Source: Hymenobacter polaris
GTDB lineage: Bacteria > Bacteroidota > Bacteroidia > Cytophagales > Hymenobacteraceae
DNA: 64,000 nucleotides
Assembly (NCBI RefSeq): GCF_012927305.1
Contig: NZ_JABBGH010000001.1
Span: forward strand, 1,116,001-1,180,000
Direction: 5' to 3'
The notes beneath the pieces are model-generated. The model was not told the DNA's origin and searched no databases. It saw only the letters and a program-made list of their open reading frames with translations. A program made the position numbers and the translations under genes. Every line of letters starts with the position of its first letter. The stretch's first letter is position 1. This document shows positions 1 through 8,752 of the stretch, piece by piece.

Positions 1-1031
1 GGCAGGTAGTTGATTTCCGACCAGATGGGGCGAATTTCGGTAAGCTGGCGGCCGTCGAGGCGCACGCGCTCTTTTACCATCATGTCGCGGATGGCTTTCT
101 TCTCGGCCGAGCCGTAGTAGCGGCTAAACATTTTCATGTCCAGCTCGGGCTGCTCAGCCACTAGCTTATCTAGGAACGCCTTTTTAACGCCCGAGAAACC
201 TTCCTTGCGGCCGCTCTTGCTAGTGTTGCCCGAGCGGGCCACGTCGTAGGCACCCTGGTAGATACCCTCGTGAATGAGGGCCTTGAGCGCGTCATTTTCC
301 TCGTACTTAGGATATTCGCGGGGCTGGGCGTCGGGCGTGCGGCCCACGGCCTCGGCCAAGTCTTTCTGCAGCTGCACCTGGGCCTTGATGGCCTCATGAG
401 CGAAGGCGATAGCGGCTACCATCTCTTCCTCGCTCACCTCGTGCATCTCGCCCTCTACCATGGCTACTGAGTCGCCGGTGGCACCCACGATGAGGTCCAT
501 GTCGGCGCGCTGCAAGTCGCTGGTTTTGGGGTTAATCTGGAACTGGCCGTCGATGCGGGCCACCCGCACTTCCGAGATGGGACCGGCAAAGGGAATATCC
601 GAAATCGAGAGCGCGGCCGAAGCGGCCAGGGCGGCCAGCGCGTCGGGCTGCACTTCTTTGTCGGCCGAGATGAGGTTAATCATCACCTGCACCTCGTAGT
701 GATAGTCTTTGGGGAACATGGGCCGCAGGATGCGGTCCACGAGGCGGCAAATCAGGATTTCGTAGTCGGAGAGGCGGCCTTCGCGGCGCTGAAAGGAGCC
801 AGGGATTTTGCCGGCCGAGCCGAATTTTTCCTGGTAGTCAACCGACAAAGGCAGAAAGTCAACACCTTCGCGCTGGCTGGGGGCCGATACGACGGTGGCC
901 AGCAGCATGGTATCGCCGAGGCGCACTACGACGGCGCCATCGGCAAATTTGGCGAGCTTGCCGGTTTCAATGGAAAGCTGGCGGCCATCGGGCAGCGCCA
1001 GCGTTTTGGTAATCGCGTGGGGAGCGGGCAT
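1..1031 (-). CDS. pnp: Polynucleotide phosphorylase, N-terminal part (cut by window edge)
   Basis: Phosphorolytic 3'-5' exoribonuclease of mRNA decay. The visible ~344 residues read as the first RNase PH-like domain (start region ALPDGRQLSIETGKLAK, then KFGSAGKIPGSFQRREGR), the linking helical domain, and the opening of the second RNase PH domain (RLDGRQLTEIRPI) at the window edge; about half of the usual ~700 residues is outside. I chose the ATG at 1029-1031 because MPAPHAITKTLAL aligns with normal family starts; an in-frame ATG at 1068-1070 would add 13 residues and cannot be excluded. Neither has a clear Shine-Dalgarno. It lies just downstream of rpsO on the same strand, the widely conserved rpsO-pnp order, with the rpsO terminator in between. 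Confidence 0.96.
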   Translation of the reverse strand, partial: MPAPHAITKTLALPDGRQLSIETGKLAKFADGAVVVRLGDTMLLATVVSAPSQREGVDFLPLSVDYQEKFGSAGKIPGSFQRREGRLSDYEILICRLVDRILRPMFPKDYHYEVQVMINLISADKEVQPDALAALAASAALSISDIPFAGPISEVRVARIDGQFQINPKTSDLQRADMDLIVGATGDSVAMVEGEMHEVSEEEMVAAIAFAHEAIKAQVQLQKDLAEAVGRTPDAQPREYPKYEENDALKALIHEGIYQGAYDVARSGNTSKSGRKEGFSGVKKAFLDKLVAEQPELDMKMFSRYYGSAEKKAIRDMMVKERVRLDGRQLTEIRPIWSEINYL

Positions 1032-1146
1032 CAGTGGGGAATTAGACAAGAGACGTTTTAGACTAGACATGAGCGGGTGCGGTCTGGTTCGGCCAGGGCC
1101 CTAGGCCCGGCTTCCACGTCTCATGTCCGGGGCAGCACTACGGGGT

Positions 1147-1187
1147 AAAAAAAGAGCAGGGAACCTTCGGTGTGAAGGCTCCCTGCT
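1147..1187 (-). terminator. Rho-independent terminator of rpsO
   Basis: Read on the minus strand, a stem of 14 bp (arms 1174-1187 and 1155-1168, one mismatch, 5-nt loop) is followed at once by a run of seven T. It starts 14 nt after the rpsO stop and separates rpsO from pnp, so pnp is expressed by readthrough or from its own promoter. Confidence 0.9.
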
Positions 1188-1201
1188 GATTGGCGAAGGG
1201 C

Positions 1202-1477
1202 TTACTTACGGATGCCCAGCTCCTTAATGATGGCGCGGTAGCGGTTAATCTCGCGGTGCTGGAGGTAATCGAGCATCCGGCGGCGCTTACCAACCAGTTT
1301 CAGCAAACCCAGGCGGGTGCTGTGGTCCTTCTTGTTCACCTTGAGGTGCTCGGTCAGGTGCTGAATGCGGTGCGTAAACAGCGCAATTTGCGACTCGGCC
1401 GACCCGGTATCGGTGCTTGATTTCTGAAGGCTGTTTTTTTCGAAGATGGCCTGCTTGGCCTCGGTCGAGAGAATCAT
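1202..1477 (-). CDS. rpsO: 30S ribosomal protein S15
   Basis: 91-residue S15, which binds 16S rRNA early in small-subunit assembly. Typical S15 blocks are visible: [48 protein letters not shown], and the end [12 protein letters not shown]. The reading frame is open further upstream, but the ATG at 1475-1477 ([14 protein letters not shown]) matches the family start and normal length. It has its own promoter (1551-1581) and a terminator directly downstream, and is followed by pnp. Confidence 0.97.
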   Translation of the reverse strand: MILSTEAKQAIFEKNSLQKSSTDTGSAESQIALFTHRIQHLTEHLKVNKKDHSTRLGLLKLVGKRRRMLDYLQHREINRYRAIIKELGIRK

Positions 1478-1550
1478 CGGCAGATAGGTTTGACCCCGTC
1501 TTAGATTGTGAAATAATAAGAAAAGCTCACCCCGCACCGCGAGGCGGGCG

Positions 1551-1581
1551 CAAAGGTACGTGAAAACTTTCACGATTCCAA
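1551..1581 (-). promoter_or_regulatory. rpsO promoter with a palindrome between the two boxes
   Basis: On the minus strand TTG (1579-1581), a 20-nt spacer, and TACCTTTG (1551-1558) fit the Bacteroidetes consensus TTG-N19-21-TAnnTTTG. The spacer holds the inverted repeat CGTGAAA/TTTCACG (1559-1574) with a 2-nt centre, right beside the -7 box, so it could be an operator. The leader to the rpsO ATG would be about 65-70 nt. Confidence 0.8.
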
Positions 1582-1621
1582 GGCGCCCTAGCCCCCTGGC
1601 AAGCATTGGCCCGCGGTGTTG

Positions 1622-3076
1622 CTAACCCTGCGCGGGCTGCGGCAGCACCAACTGGCGCAGCTTGGGGAAGCGCGGCAGGCGCTGGGCCAGCCGCCGCCAG
1701 AAGTCGGTTTCAAGCAGGCCCGAGTCGTGATAGGCTTGGTAAAGAAAGAATAAGCCAAACGGCAGCAGCGCCGCAATGGGCAGGAAGGTACCGGTCCAAA
1801 CGGGCAAAATAAAGTCCTTGGCGTACTTCTCGCCCATGGTCGTGAACACGTAGAACACGATGAAAAACACGATGGACACTAGAATGGGCACTCCAATGCC
1901 GCCTTTCTTGATAATGGCCCCTAGGGGTGCGCCAATCAGAAACATGAGCACGATGGCCAGCGACTGGGTAAACTTCTTATAAATCTCGATGCGGTGCTCG
2001 GCCGAGTCGTGGGCTACTTCTAGTAGCCGCGCCGAGGTAGCCCCTATAAAGCCTTGCGCGTTGCGCGCCCGCGACAGGGCCTGCTCGGCACCCTGTACCG
2101 TAAGGGGCGGTAAGCGGTTGGCTGCTACTTGCAGCCGCTCGGCCCGGCGGTTCTGGCCCCGCCCCGCCGTGTCGAACCGCATGTAGGTGTAGTAGCCACT
2201 TAGCTGCAGGGGCAGCAGGCGGCGCTCGTGCTGCAGCTTTTGCTGAATGGAATCGGTAGCGTGCCGAAGCTGCGGAATCGTCAGCATCATCCGGTTCGAT
2301 TTAAACAGCTCTTTCTTGGTATTATTCAGGTTAAAGGAAGCCAGCGAAAACGTTATCACGTTCTTCTTAAAGCCCTCACGCGCAAAAGAGGCGGCGTTGC
2401 GGTCGCGGGTGTCGGGCTGCTCCACGTAGGTATGGCCACGATGCAGCTCCATAACCAGGTACTGCCCGCTGGCCCGCGTAAACATGCGCCCCGAGTCGGC
2501 CAGCATCATGGTCGAGTTGCCGCCCTGCTGCCGGTGGTCGTATATCATAACGCCCATCAGAATATCGTGCTCGGGCCCCACTTTCTTGTCCACCTTGATG
2601 GTGAAGCCCGGAATACCGTTGTAGAATACGCCTGGCCGGATATCGAGGGCCAGCTTTTTCTGTCGCACGTCCCAGAGCAAGCTATAGGCCCCCAGGTTGG
2701 CTTTCGGCACGATATGCTCATTAAACCAAAAGCCGCCGGCCGCCAGCCCCAGGCTCAGCAGCATTACCGGCCGCAGAATGCGCGTGAGGGCAATGCCCGA
2801 CGACTTGATGGCCGTCAACTCGTGGTGCTCGCCTAGGCTGCCGTAGGTCATCAAAGACGAGAGCAGCACTGCCAGCGGCAGCGAGATGGGCACGATGAGC
2901 ACCGCGAAATAAAACAGCAGCTTCACGAATACCAGCAACCCTAGGTCCTTGCCCACCAGGTCATCAAGGTATTTGAGCAGCGTTTGGGTCAAGAAAATAA
3001 ATTCTACTACCGCAAACGTGAGCAGGAAAGGTCCGGCAAAAGCCTTAATTATCAGCTTATCGAGTTTTTTAAGCAT
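1622..3076 (-). CDS. LptF/LptG-family (YjgP/YjgQ) permease
   Basis: 484-residue inner-membrane protein of the LptF/LptG family, the permease partner of LptB that extracts lipopolysaccharide for transport to the outer membrane. The layout is typical: three N-terminal membrane segments (about residues 10-35, 55-80, 100-120), with the family-like stretch GEHHELTAIKSSGI after the second, a large hydrophilic beta-rich middle that would be the periplasmic beta-jellyroll, and three C-terminal membrane segments (about 360-450). Whether it acts as LptF or LptG cannot be told. It starts 66 nt after the stop of the START-like gene on the same strand, so the two are probably co-transcribed. Confidence 0.9.
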   Translation of the reverse strand: MLKKLDKLIIKAFAGPFLLTFAVVEFIFLTQTLLKYLDDLVGKDLGLLVFVKLLFYFAVLIVPISLPLAVLLSSLMTYGSLGEHHELTAIKSSGIALTRILRPVMLLSLGLAAGGFWFNEHIVPKANLGAYSLLWDVRQKKLALDIRPGVFYNGIPGFTIKVDKKVGPEHDILMGVMIYDHRQQGGNSTMMLADSGRMFTRASGQYLVMELHRGHTYVEQPDTRDRNAASFAREGFKKNVITFSLASFNLNNTKKELFKSNRMMLTIPQLRHATDSIQQKLQHERRLLPLQLSGYYTYMRFDTAGRGQNRRAERLQVAANRLPPLTVQGAEQALSRARNAQGFIGATSARLLEVAHDSAEHRIEIYKKFTQSLAIVLMFLIGAPLGAIIKKGGIGVPILVSIVFFIVFYVFTTMGEKYAKDFILPVWTGTFLPIAALLPFGLFFLYQAYHDSGLLETDFWRRLAQRLPRFPKLRQLVLPQPAQG

Positions 3077-3142
3077 AAGTAGCGCAGGGCCTAGGCCCGC
3101 TTCTCAACGCAGCGGTTGGACCGATAGTGCAGGGGCGACAAA

Positions 3143-3568
3143 CTAACGGCGGTTGCCAGCCTCGCCGCTTACTTGCTCGCGCAGGCGGTGCACCAGGCCC
3201 TCCCACAGCTCCAGCTGCTCCTCGTCGGAGTGGCTGGAATAATCGGTAACTCGCAAAAACACTTCCTGCGTAATGCGTGAGGATTCGAGGGTCAAATCCA
3301 GGTAGCTAGCGTCGCTTTTCGGCTGCTTGTGCTCGTCCAGAAACACGTAGCGAATGCTGCGGCCGGGGCGCTCGGCGGTCACCTCGGCGTAGTGGTTTTG
3401 CTGGTCCCACACCAGGGTCAGGCGATGGTCGGGGTCGAGGCGGGCAGCATCGCAAAACCACTGCGCCAAACCCGAAGCAGAGGCAATGTAAGGAAACAGA
3501 ATTCGCGGCGAGGCATTGATAGCGTATTCGCGCTCGAAGCGGCGCTTGCTGGTTACTAACTCAGGCAT
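3143..3568 (-). CDS. START-like domain protein
   Basis: 141-residue soluble protein. The pattern FEREYAINASPRILFPYIASASGLAQWFCD, followed by beta-strand-rich sequence and a C-terminal amphipathic helix (LELWEGLVHRLREQV), is typical of the START/Bet v 1-like fold in a small family found mainly in Bacteroidetes. These folds bind hydrophobic ligands, but no ligand is known to me for this family. It is the first gene of a likely two-gene unit with the LptF/G-like permease downstream. The start ATG at 3566-3568 is the first in frame. Confidence 0.75.
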   Translation of the reverse strand: MPELVTSKRRFEREYAINASPRILFPYIASASGLAQWFCDAARLDPDHRLTLVWDQQNHYAEVTAERPGRSIRYVFLDEHKQPKSDASYLDLTLESSRITQEVFLRVTDYSSHSDEEQLELWEGLVHRLREQVSGEAGNRR

Positions 3569-3652
3569 AGGTACTTTATAGAAAAGAGCCCGACCCTTAC
3601 CGCTGCGAGAGTGGCCTGGTGGGCAAAAAACAAGAATTTATGCGCGCAGAGA

Positions 3653-3684
3653 TTGGGAAAAGAGACAGTTTTTTCCTACCTTTG
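3653..3684 (+). promoter_or_regulatory. Promoter of tRNA-Met
   Basis: TTG (3653-3655), 21 nt, TACCTTTG (3677-3684): an exact match to the Bacteroidetes sigma-70 consensus. It ends 18 nt before the first base of the tRNA. Confidence 0.8.
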
Positions 3685-3702
3685 CGCTCCCAAACACCAC
3701 CC

Positions 3703-3776
3703 GGCGGGGTAGCTCAGTTGGTTAGAGCACAGGATTCATAACCCTGAGGTCACGAGTTCAACTCTCGTCCCCGCTA
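3703..3776 (+). tRNA. tRNA-Met (anticodon CAT)
   Basis: 74-nt cloverleaf without encoded CCA. The acceptor stem pairs GGCGGGG with CCCCGCT (G1-U72 at the end), the D-arm reads GCTCAGTTGGTTAGAGC, the anticodon loop TTCATAA has CAT at 3737-3739, and the T-arm is ACGAGTTCAACTCTCGT. CAT could also mark initiator tRNA or an Ile tRNA modified with lysidine. The lack of three G-C pairs at the base of the anticodon loop argues against the initiator; I favour elongator Met. Confidence 0.93.
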
Positions 3777-3781
3777 CTTTC

Positions 3782-3816
3782 AAAAGCCGTTTCAGCTTAG
3801 CTGGAGCGGCTTTTTT
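3782..3816 (+). terminator. Terminator of the tRNA-Met unit
   Basis: AAAAGCCG at 3782-3789 pairs with CGGCTTTT from 3807, with an inner CAGC/GCTG pairing; six T at 3811-3816 form the tail. It begins 6 nt after the tRNA. Confidence 0.8.
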
Positions 3817-3859
3817 GCATTGCTAGCAGTAGCAGCAAGCTTGGCAGGGGGCTAAAAGC

Positions 3860-3899
3860 AAAAAACGCGCCTACCTCCTCCCAGGGGGCAAGCGCGTTT
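3860..3899 (-). terminator. Terminator after rplT
   Basis: On the minus strand AAACGCGC (3892-3899) pairs with GCGCGTTT (3863-3870), followed by T-rich sequence. It lies 49 nt after the rplT stop and closes the thrS-infC-rpmI-rplT unit. Confidence 0.75.
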
Positions 3900-3947
3900 C
3901 AGATGCAGTTTGGGTGAGTGGCTCCCCGAGGGTGGAACCACTCGCGT

Positions 3948-4292
3948 TTACTTCACTTTCTCGACGATGCCCGCGAAGGCAGCCGGATGGTTGAGGGCGA
4001 GGTCGGCCAGCACCTTGCGGTTGAGGTCGATGCCAGCGGCTTTGAGGCCGCCCATCAGCTGCGAGTACGAGAGGCCATGCTCGCGGGCGCCAGCGTTGAT
4101 ACGCTGAATCCAGAGGGCGCGGAACTCGCGCTTCTTTACCTTACGGTCGCGGTAAGCGTACACCAAGCCTTTTTCAACGGCGTTTTTGGCGACGGTCCAG
4201 ACATTTTTGCGCCGGCCATAGTAGCCTTTGGCGAGGCGCATTACCTTTTTGCGGCGGTGGCGCGAAGCCACGTGATTGACACTGCGGGGCAT
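3948..4292 (-). CDS. rplT: 50S ribosomal protein L20
   Basis: 114-residue L20, needed early in large-subunit assembly. The start [20 protein letters not shown], the core [12 protein letters not shown], and the end [14 protein letters not shown] are diagnostic. It is the last gene of the conserved unit thrS-infC-rpmI-rplT; L20 is known in other bacteria to repress this operon by binding its mRNA. Here 174 nt of AT-rich palindromic sequence separates it from rpmI, unusually long for this pair. Confidence 0.97.
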   Translation of the reverse strand: MPRSVNHVASRHRRKKVMRLAKGYYGRRKNVWTVAKNAVEKGLVYAYRDRKVKKREFRALWIQRINAGAREHGLSYSQLMGGLKAAGIDLNRKVLADLALNHPAAFAGIVEKVK

Positions 4293-4370
4293 AGTAACCT
4301 AGTTGTTTTTTGGCAGCCGGCGCGCTGGTTCAGCAGCAGCTTGAGTTTCGGCCGGAAGCCGGGATGAAAA

Positions 4371-4469
4371 TAATTATGAATTACGAATCAAAAATTATGA
4401 ATTGATTTCGAGTCACTTAGCTACATCAAACTAGCTAACTCATGATTCATAATTTCTACTTCATAATTA
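4371..4469. repeat. AT-rich imperfect inverted repeat between rpmI and rplT
   Basis: TAATTATGAA (4371-4380) faces TTCATAATTA (4460-4469), and inside it ATTATGAAT (4394-4402) faces ATTCATAAT (4445-4453). The outer right arm overlaps the rpmI stop codon (TAA, complement of 4467-4469). The segment is far more AT-rich than its surroundings. It may be a decayed palindromic element or an RNA structure in the operon. Confidence 0.6.
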
Positions 4470-4661
4470 AATATTGAGCATCTGGTTCACCCGATTCATG
4501 TCGGCGGTGCTTACGAGGCCGGCGTGGGTGAGGGCGCGCTTGCGCTTGGTGCTTTTCTTGGTGAGGATGTGCGACTTGAAGGCGTGCTTGCGCTTCACTT
4601 TGCCGGTGCCGGTGAGCTTAAAGCGCTTCTTGGCGCCCGACTTGGTTTTTACTTTGGGCAT
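4467..4661 (-). CDS. rpmI: 50S ribosomal protein L35
   Basis: 64-residue L35, start [20 protein letters not shown], very basic, with the typical [14 protein letters not shown] stretch and a C-terminal helix ending in MLNI. An upstream in-frame ATG would add 26 residues without family similarity, so the ATG at 4659-4661 is used. It lies between infC and rplT in the usual order. Confidence 0.97.
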   Translation of the reverse strand: MPKVKTKSGAKKRFKLTGTGKVKRKHAFKSHILTKKSTKRKRALTHAGLVSTADMNRVNQMLNI

Positions 4662-4755
4662 GGTTGGGGGTTGATTATTGATTGTTTGGAACTGACGCCG
4701 GCTCCTAGCCCTCGCTAAGGCGGCGGCAGTCATCAACAACCGGAGAGGTTGGGAG

Positions 4756-5397
4756 CTATTCGGTGGGTGTGGGAGCAGCCTCTTTGGCCGGGGCGGCGGG
4801 CTTGGCTTCCTTGCTGGCCGGCGCGGGGGCCGGCTTGGCCTTGGCCACTACCACGGCCTTGGGCGCCAGGTACAAAAACATGCGCTTGCCTTCGAGCTTG
4901 GGTAGCTGCTCCACTTTGGCTAGGTCCTCGAGGGCCTGGGCAAACTTGAGCAGCAGTATTTCACCGCGTTCCTTGAAGACGATGCTACGACCTACAAAGT
5001 GCACGTAGGCCTTGATTTTGGCGCCTTCCTTTAAAAACTCTTGCGCGTGCTTGAGCTTAAAGTCAAAGTCGTGGTCGTCGGTATTGGGGCCGAAGCGAAT
5101 CTCCTTAAGAACAACTTTGGTTTGCTTAGCCTTCAGCTCACGAGTTTTTTTCTTCTGCTCGTATTTAAATTTCGAGTAGTCGATGACGCGGCAAACGGGC
5201 GGCGTAGCCGTGGGCGAAATCTCCACGAGGTCCAGGTTCTGGTCCTGGGCCATTTTGCGGGCTTGGTCGGTCGGGTAAACACCCTGCTCGACATTATCAC
5301 CGACCAGGCGAACTTCGCGGGCGGTGATTTTCTGATTGATTTTGAACGGCTCCTCCACCTGCTGGCGGGGCACGTATCGACGATTCGGGGTAGCTAT
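4756..5397 (-). CDS. infC: Translation initiation factor IF-3, ATA start
   Basis: IF-3 binds the 30S subunit and rejects initiation at wrong codons. The N-domain ([20 protein letters not shown], then [18 protein letters not shown]) and C-domain ([28 protein letters not shown]) are clear. No ATG lies near the expected start; the only upstream ATG (5512-5514) would add 39 unlike residues. An ATA at 5395-5397 stands 9 nt after a perfect AGGAGG and gives a 213-residue protein starting (M)[19 protein letters not shown]. Rare AUU/AUA/AUC starts in infC are known in other bacteria and let IF-3 repress itself. A C-terminal Ala/Pro/Lys tail of about 35 residues is an addition to the core. It follows thrS with a 118-nt gap. 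Confidence 0.92.
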   Translation of the reverse strand: MATPNRRYVPRQQVEEPFKINQKITAREVRLVGDNVEQGVYPTDQARKMAQDQNLDLVEISPTATPPVCRVIDYSKFKYEQKKKTRELKAKQTKVVLKEIRFGPNTDDHDFDFKLKHAQEFLKEGAKIKAYVHFVGRSIVFKERGEILLLKFAQALEDLAKVEQLPKLEGKRMFLYLAPKAVVVAKAKPAPAPASKEAKPAAPAKEAAPTPTE

Positions 5398-5406
5398 GGC
5401 GAAAGT

Positions 5407-5412
5407 CCTCCT
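5407..5412 (-). promoter_or_regulatory. Strong Shine-Dalgarno of infC that fixes the ATA start
   Basis: AGGAGG on the minus strand, 9 nt before ATA at 5395-5397. Most genes in this window lack such a site, so it is a strong argument for the unusual start. Confidence 0.75.
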
Positions 5413-5515
5413 GCTGAAATGTGGCTGGAAAGATGTTTTTAAGGGGAACGCCCGGCGGATGGCCAGGCGTTCGGGGGGCAAATATCGGAAAATTACTTGG
5501 TATATCCTAATCAAG

Positions 5516-7453
5516 CTAGCCCATAGCTTCGGCTACTTGATTTTGCACGCTTTTAATAAAGGCGTCGAGCGGCATCGAGCCAAGGTCGCCCTCACCGTGG
5601 CGGCGCACGCTTACCAAGTTGTCTTGCGCCTCTTTCTCGCCAACTACCAGCAAATAGGGCGTTTTGGCCAGCTCCGCATCGCGGATTTTACGGCCAATGC
5701 GCTCGTCGCGGGCATCTACGGTGCCGCGCAGGTCGGCCGCCTCCAAGGCGGCTTTTACTTGGTAGGCGTAATCAGCAAATTTGTCGGAGATGGGCAGCAC
5801 CGTGAACTGCTCGGGCGAGAGCCAGAGCGGGAAGTTGCCGGCCGTATGCTCGATGAGCACGGCCACGAAGCGCTCCAAAGAGCCAAACGGCGCGCGGTGA
5901 ATCATCACTGGGCGGGCGCGGGTGTTGTCGGGCGTCACGTATTCCAAGTCGAAGCGCTCGGGCAGGTTGTAATCTACCTGCACTGTGCCCAGCTGCCAGC
6001 GGCGCCCTAGGGCATCGCGCACCATAAAGTCGAGCTTGGGGCCGTAGAAGGCCGCCTCGCCCAGCTCCGTGACGGTGGTTAGGCCCTTTTCGGCCGCCGC
6101 CTGGATGATAGCGTTTTCGGCAATCGTCCAGTTCTCGTCGCTGCCGATGTACTTGGCTTTATTCTCCGGGTCGCGCAGGCTTACCTGAGCCGTGAACTCG
6201 GTGAAGCCTAGGGCCTTGAATACGTACAAGACCAAGTCGACGACTTTCTTGAACTCGTCGATTACCTGGTCGGGGCGGCAGAAGATGTGGGCATCATCCT
6301 GCGTGAAGCCGCGCACGCGGGTTAGGCCGTGCAGCTCGCCGCTCTGCTCGTAGCGGTACACGGTGCCAAACTCGGCCAGGCGCACCGGCAGGTCGCGGTA
6401 GCTGCGGGGCTTGGTGCGGTAGATTTCGCAGTGGTGGGGGCAGTTCATCGGCTTGAGGAAGAACTCCTCGCCGGGGTTGGGCGTCTTGATGGGCTGAAAC
6501 GAGTCGGCGCCGTACTTCTCGTAGTGGCCGCTGGTCACGTACAGCTCTTTGGCGCCGATGTGGGGCGTCACCACAGGCTGGTAGCCAGCTTTTACCTGGG
6601 CTTTGCGCAGAAACTGCTCTAAGCGCTCGCGCAGGGCCGTACCCTTGGGCAGCCACAGCGGCAGGCCGGCGCCCACCTTCTCCGAGAAGGCGAACAGCTC
6701 CAGCTCCTTGCCCAGCTTGCGGTGGTCGCGGCGCTTGGCTTCCTCCAGCTTTTCGAGGTACTCGGTTAGGTCCTTCTGCTTGGGGAAGGTGATGCCGTAG
6801 AGGCGCGTGAGCTGCTTGTTTTTCTCGTCACCGCGCCAGTACGCGCCGGCCACATTCATGATTTTAGCCGCCTTAATGGGGCTGGTATCCGGAATGTGGG
6901 GGCCGCGGCAGAGGTCGGTGAAGCTGCCCTGGGTGTAGAAAGTGATGTTGCCGTCCTCCAGGTTTTCAAGCAGCTCGAGTTTATAGGGGTCCTGCTTCTC
7001 GGTGAAGTAGGCCACGGCCTCGGCCTTGGGCACCTCGCGGCGCTCGAAGCGGCTCTTGTTTTTAGCCAGCTCCAGCATTTTCTTCTCAATGAGCGGAAAG
7101 TCGTCGGAGCTGATGGTGCGGCCCTCGCCCAGGTCCACGTCGTAGTAGAAGCCGTTTTCGATGGCCGGGCCAATGGCCAGCTTTACGCCGGGATACAGCG
7201 CTTCGAGGGCTTCGGCCATGAGGTGGGCCGAGGAATGCCAATAAGCCTGCTTGCCGCCGGCGTCGTTCCAGGTAAGGATTTCCACCTGGGCATCTTGGGT
7301 GAAGGGGCGGTGCAGGTCGCGGATTTCACCGTTGACTTTTACTGCCAAGGCGTTGCGGGCCAGGCCTTCGCTGATGCCAGCGGCCAGGTCGTAGCCAGTC
7401 GTGCCGGGCTCGACCGGGCGGACCGAGCCATCGGGGAGGGTGATATGAAGCAT
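5516..7453 (-). CDS. thrS: Threonyl-tRNA synthetase
   Basis: 645-residue class II synthetase charging tRNA-Thr. Domains in order: TGS ([21 protein letters not shown]), second additional editing domain ([17 protein letters not shown] and later CRGPHIP), catalytic core with motif 2 ([36 protein letters not shown]), the zinc-site Cys in [12 protein letters not shown], motif 3 ([20 protein letters not shown]), and the anticodon-binding domain. The open frame extends 38 codons upstream; the ATG at 7451-7453 ([10 protein letters not shown]) is the family start. First gene of the unit leading into infC, rpmI and rplT. Confidence 0.97.
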   Translation of the reverse strand: MLHITLPDGSVRPVEPGTTGYDLAAGISEGLARNALAVKVNGEIRDLHRPFTQDAQVEILTWNDAGGKQAYWHSSAHLMAEALEALYPGVKLAIGPAIENGFYYDVDLGEGRTISSDDFPLIEKKMLELAKNKSRFERREVPKAEAVAYFTEKQDPYKLELLENLEDGNITFYTQGSFTDLCRGPHIPDTSPIKAAKIMNVAGAYWRGDEKNKQLTRLYGITFPKQKDLTEYLEKLEEAKRRDHRKLGKELELFAFSEKVGAGLPLWLPKGTALRERLEQFLRKAQVKAGYQPVVTPHIGAKELYVTSGHYEKYGADSFQPIKTPNPGEEFFLKPMNCPHHCEIYRTKPRSYRDLPVRLAEFGTVYRYEQSGELHGLTRVRGFTQDDAHIFCRPDQVIDEFKKVVDLVLYVFKALGFTEFTAQVSLRDPENKAKYIGSDENWTIAENAIIQAAAEKGLTTVTELGEAAFYGPKLDFMVRDALGRRWQLGTVQVDYNLPERFDLEYVTPDNTRARPVMIHRAPFGSLERFVAVLIEHTAGNFPLWLSPEQFTVLPISDKFADYAYQVKAALEAADLRGTVDARDERIGRKIRDAELAKTPYLLVVGEKEAQDNLVSVRRHGEGDLGSMPLDAFIKSVQNQVAEAMG

Positions 7454-7615
7454 GGGGTAGTCGCTGCGAAAGTCGCAAACGGGGCGGCAAGTTACTAGGG
7501 CGGTGGTTTTCGGCGGACTGGCGCTAACGGATTGCCCGCAGAGGGCGCGGAGCGCGGACGGCGCCAAAACGCCATCTTCCTAAACCAACCTACTCGCTTG
7601 ATAGTGCCCTAGGGG

Positions 7616-8752
7616 CTAGCGGGACGGCAAAAGCGCCTCGGCGGCGGGGCGGGGCCTGAGGCTGGCCGGGCGTGGGTAGTAGCGCGGGCCGGTGCGCAGG
7701 CTGTCGGGCAGGGCGGACTGCACTTTCTGCCCCAGCGTCCACACCTTGTAAGTCCAGTGGGTGTTGCCGGGGTTTTCGAGCACCAGCATGCGGTATTGCC
7801 GCAGGGCTTCGGGCAGGCGGCGCTGGGCTTCGAGGGCTTCGGCCAGCAGCTGCCGGGCCTGGGGCAGGCGCGGGTTGCGGCGCAGGGCCCGGCGCAGGTG
7901 CGGAATAACGGCGGCGGGGCGCTGGCCGTGGGCGCTGGCGGCCAGCGCCAGCCGGTAGTCGGCCCGGTACTGGGTGCTGTCGAGCACCAGGGCGCGGCGG
8001 TAGTAGCGCAGGGCGCTGTCGGGGCGGCCCTGCAGCTCCAGCTGGCGGCCAAAATCGTAGTGCAGCGCCCCCGAGGCCGAGTCGAGGCGCAGCCCTAGGG
8101 TGGCGTAGCGGGCCGCATCGGTAGGCACCCGGTAGGCATTACTCAGAAAAGCCAGCTGGTGCAGAATCTCGGGCTGGCGGGGGTCGCGGGCCAGGGCGGC
8201 GCGCAGGTAGTCGAAGGCCTGCACGGTATCCTGGGTGGCGGCGTAGGCCAGACCTTTGTAGAAGAGGGCGGCCGGCTGGTCGGGGTCGAGGCGCAGGGTG
8301 CGGTCGAGGCTGGCCAGGGCGGCATCGTACTGGTGGGCGGCCAAGTGGGTTTCGCCCTCCAGCAGAGGTAGCTCGGGCGCGTTGTAGCCGGCGGCGGCGG
8401 CAGCGCGGGCGGCGGTCAGCGCCTCAGTTAGGCGCCCTAGGGCCCGCAGGGCGCGGGCCTGCAAGTAATACAAGTCGCCATCCTGGTCGTCGATGGCAAG
8501 GGCGGCCGATACGTCGCGCAGGGCGGCGGTGGGCTGACCGGCGGCCAGGCGCAAGCTGGCACGGCGAGCCAGCAGGGCCGTATTCTGAGGCTGCTGCCGA
8601 ATGGCGCCATCTAGTTCGTCGGCCTGCACCCTAGGGCCGCTTTGCACGGTAGCCAGGTTCACCAGCGTGTCGGGCTGCTCGGCGGGCGCGGCCTGGCAGG
8701 CGCCCAGTAGCGCCAGCAAGCAGTAAAGAAGCAAACGCAGCGAGACGGGCAT
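7616..8752 (-). CDS. TPR-repeat lipoprotein
   Basis: 378 residues. The N-terminus is a lipoprotein signal peptide ending LLALLGAC, so the mature protein is probably lipid-anchored at Cys19 or so. The rest is a run of about eight degenerate tetratricopeptide repeats (for example TALLARRASLRLAAGQPTAA, DQPAALFYKGLAYAATQDTV, DSALRYYRRALVLDSTQ), a scaffold for protein contacts. Function unknown. It may have a leaderless transcript, since a TAATTTTG box ends 4 nt before the ATG. The downstream gene thrS starts 162 nt on. Confidence 0.85.
   Translation of the reverse strand: MPVSLRLLLYCLLALLGACQAAPAEQPDTLVNLATVQSGPRVQADELDGAIRQQPQNTALLARRASLRLAAGQPTAALRDVSAALAIDDQDGDLYYLQARALRALGRLTEALTAARAAAAAGYNAPELPLLEGETHLAAHQYDAALASLDRTLRLDPDQPAALFYKGLAYAATQDTVQAFDYLRAALARDPRQPEILHQLAFLSNAYRVPTDAARYATLGLRLDSASGALHYDFGRQLELQGRPDSALRYYRRALVLDSTQYRADYRLALAASAHGQRPAAVIPHLRRALRRNPRLPQARQLLAEALEAQRRLPEALRQYRMLVLENPGNTHWTYKVWTLGQKVQSALPDSLRTGPRYYPRPASLRPRPAAEALLPSR

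Noticed and set aside
3703..3776. tRNA as an integration site for a genomic island
   Set aside because: No direct repeat of the tRNA end and no integrase within the window.
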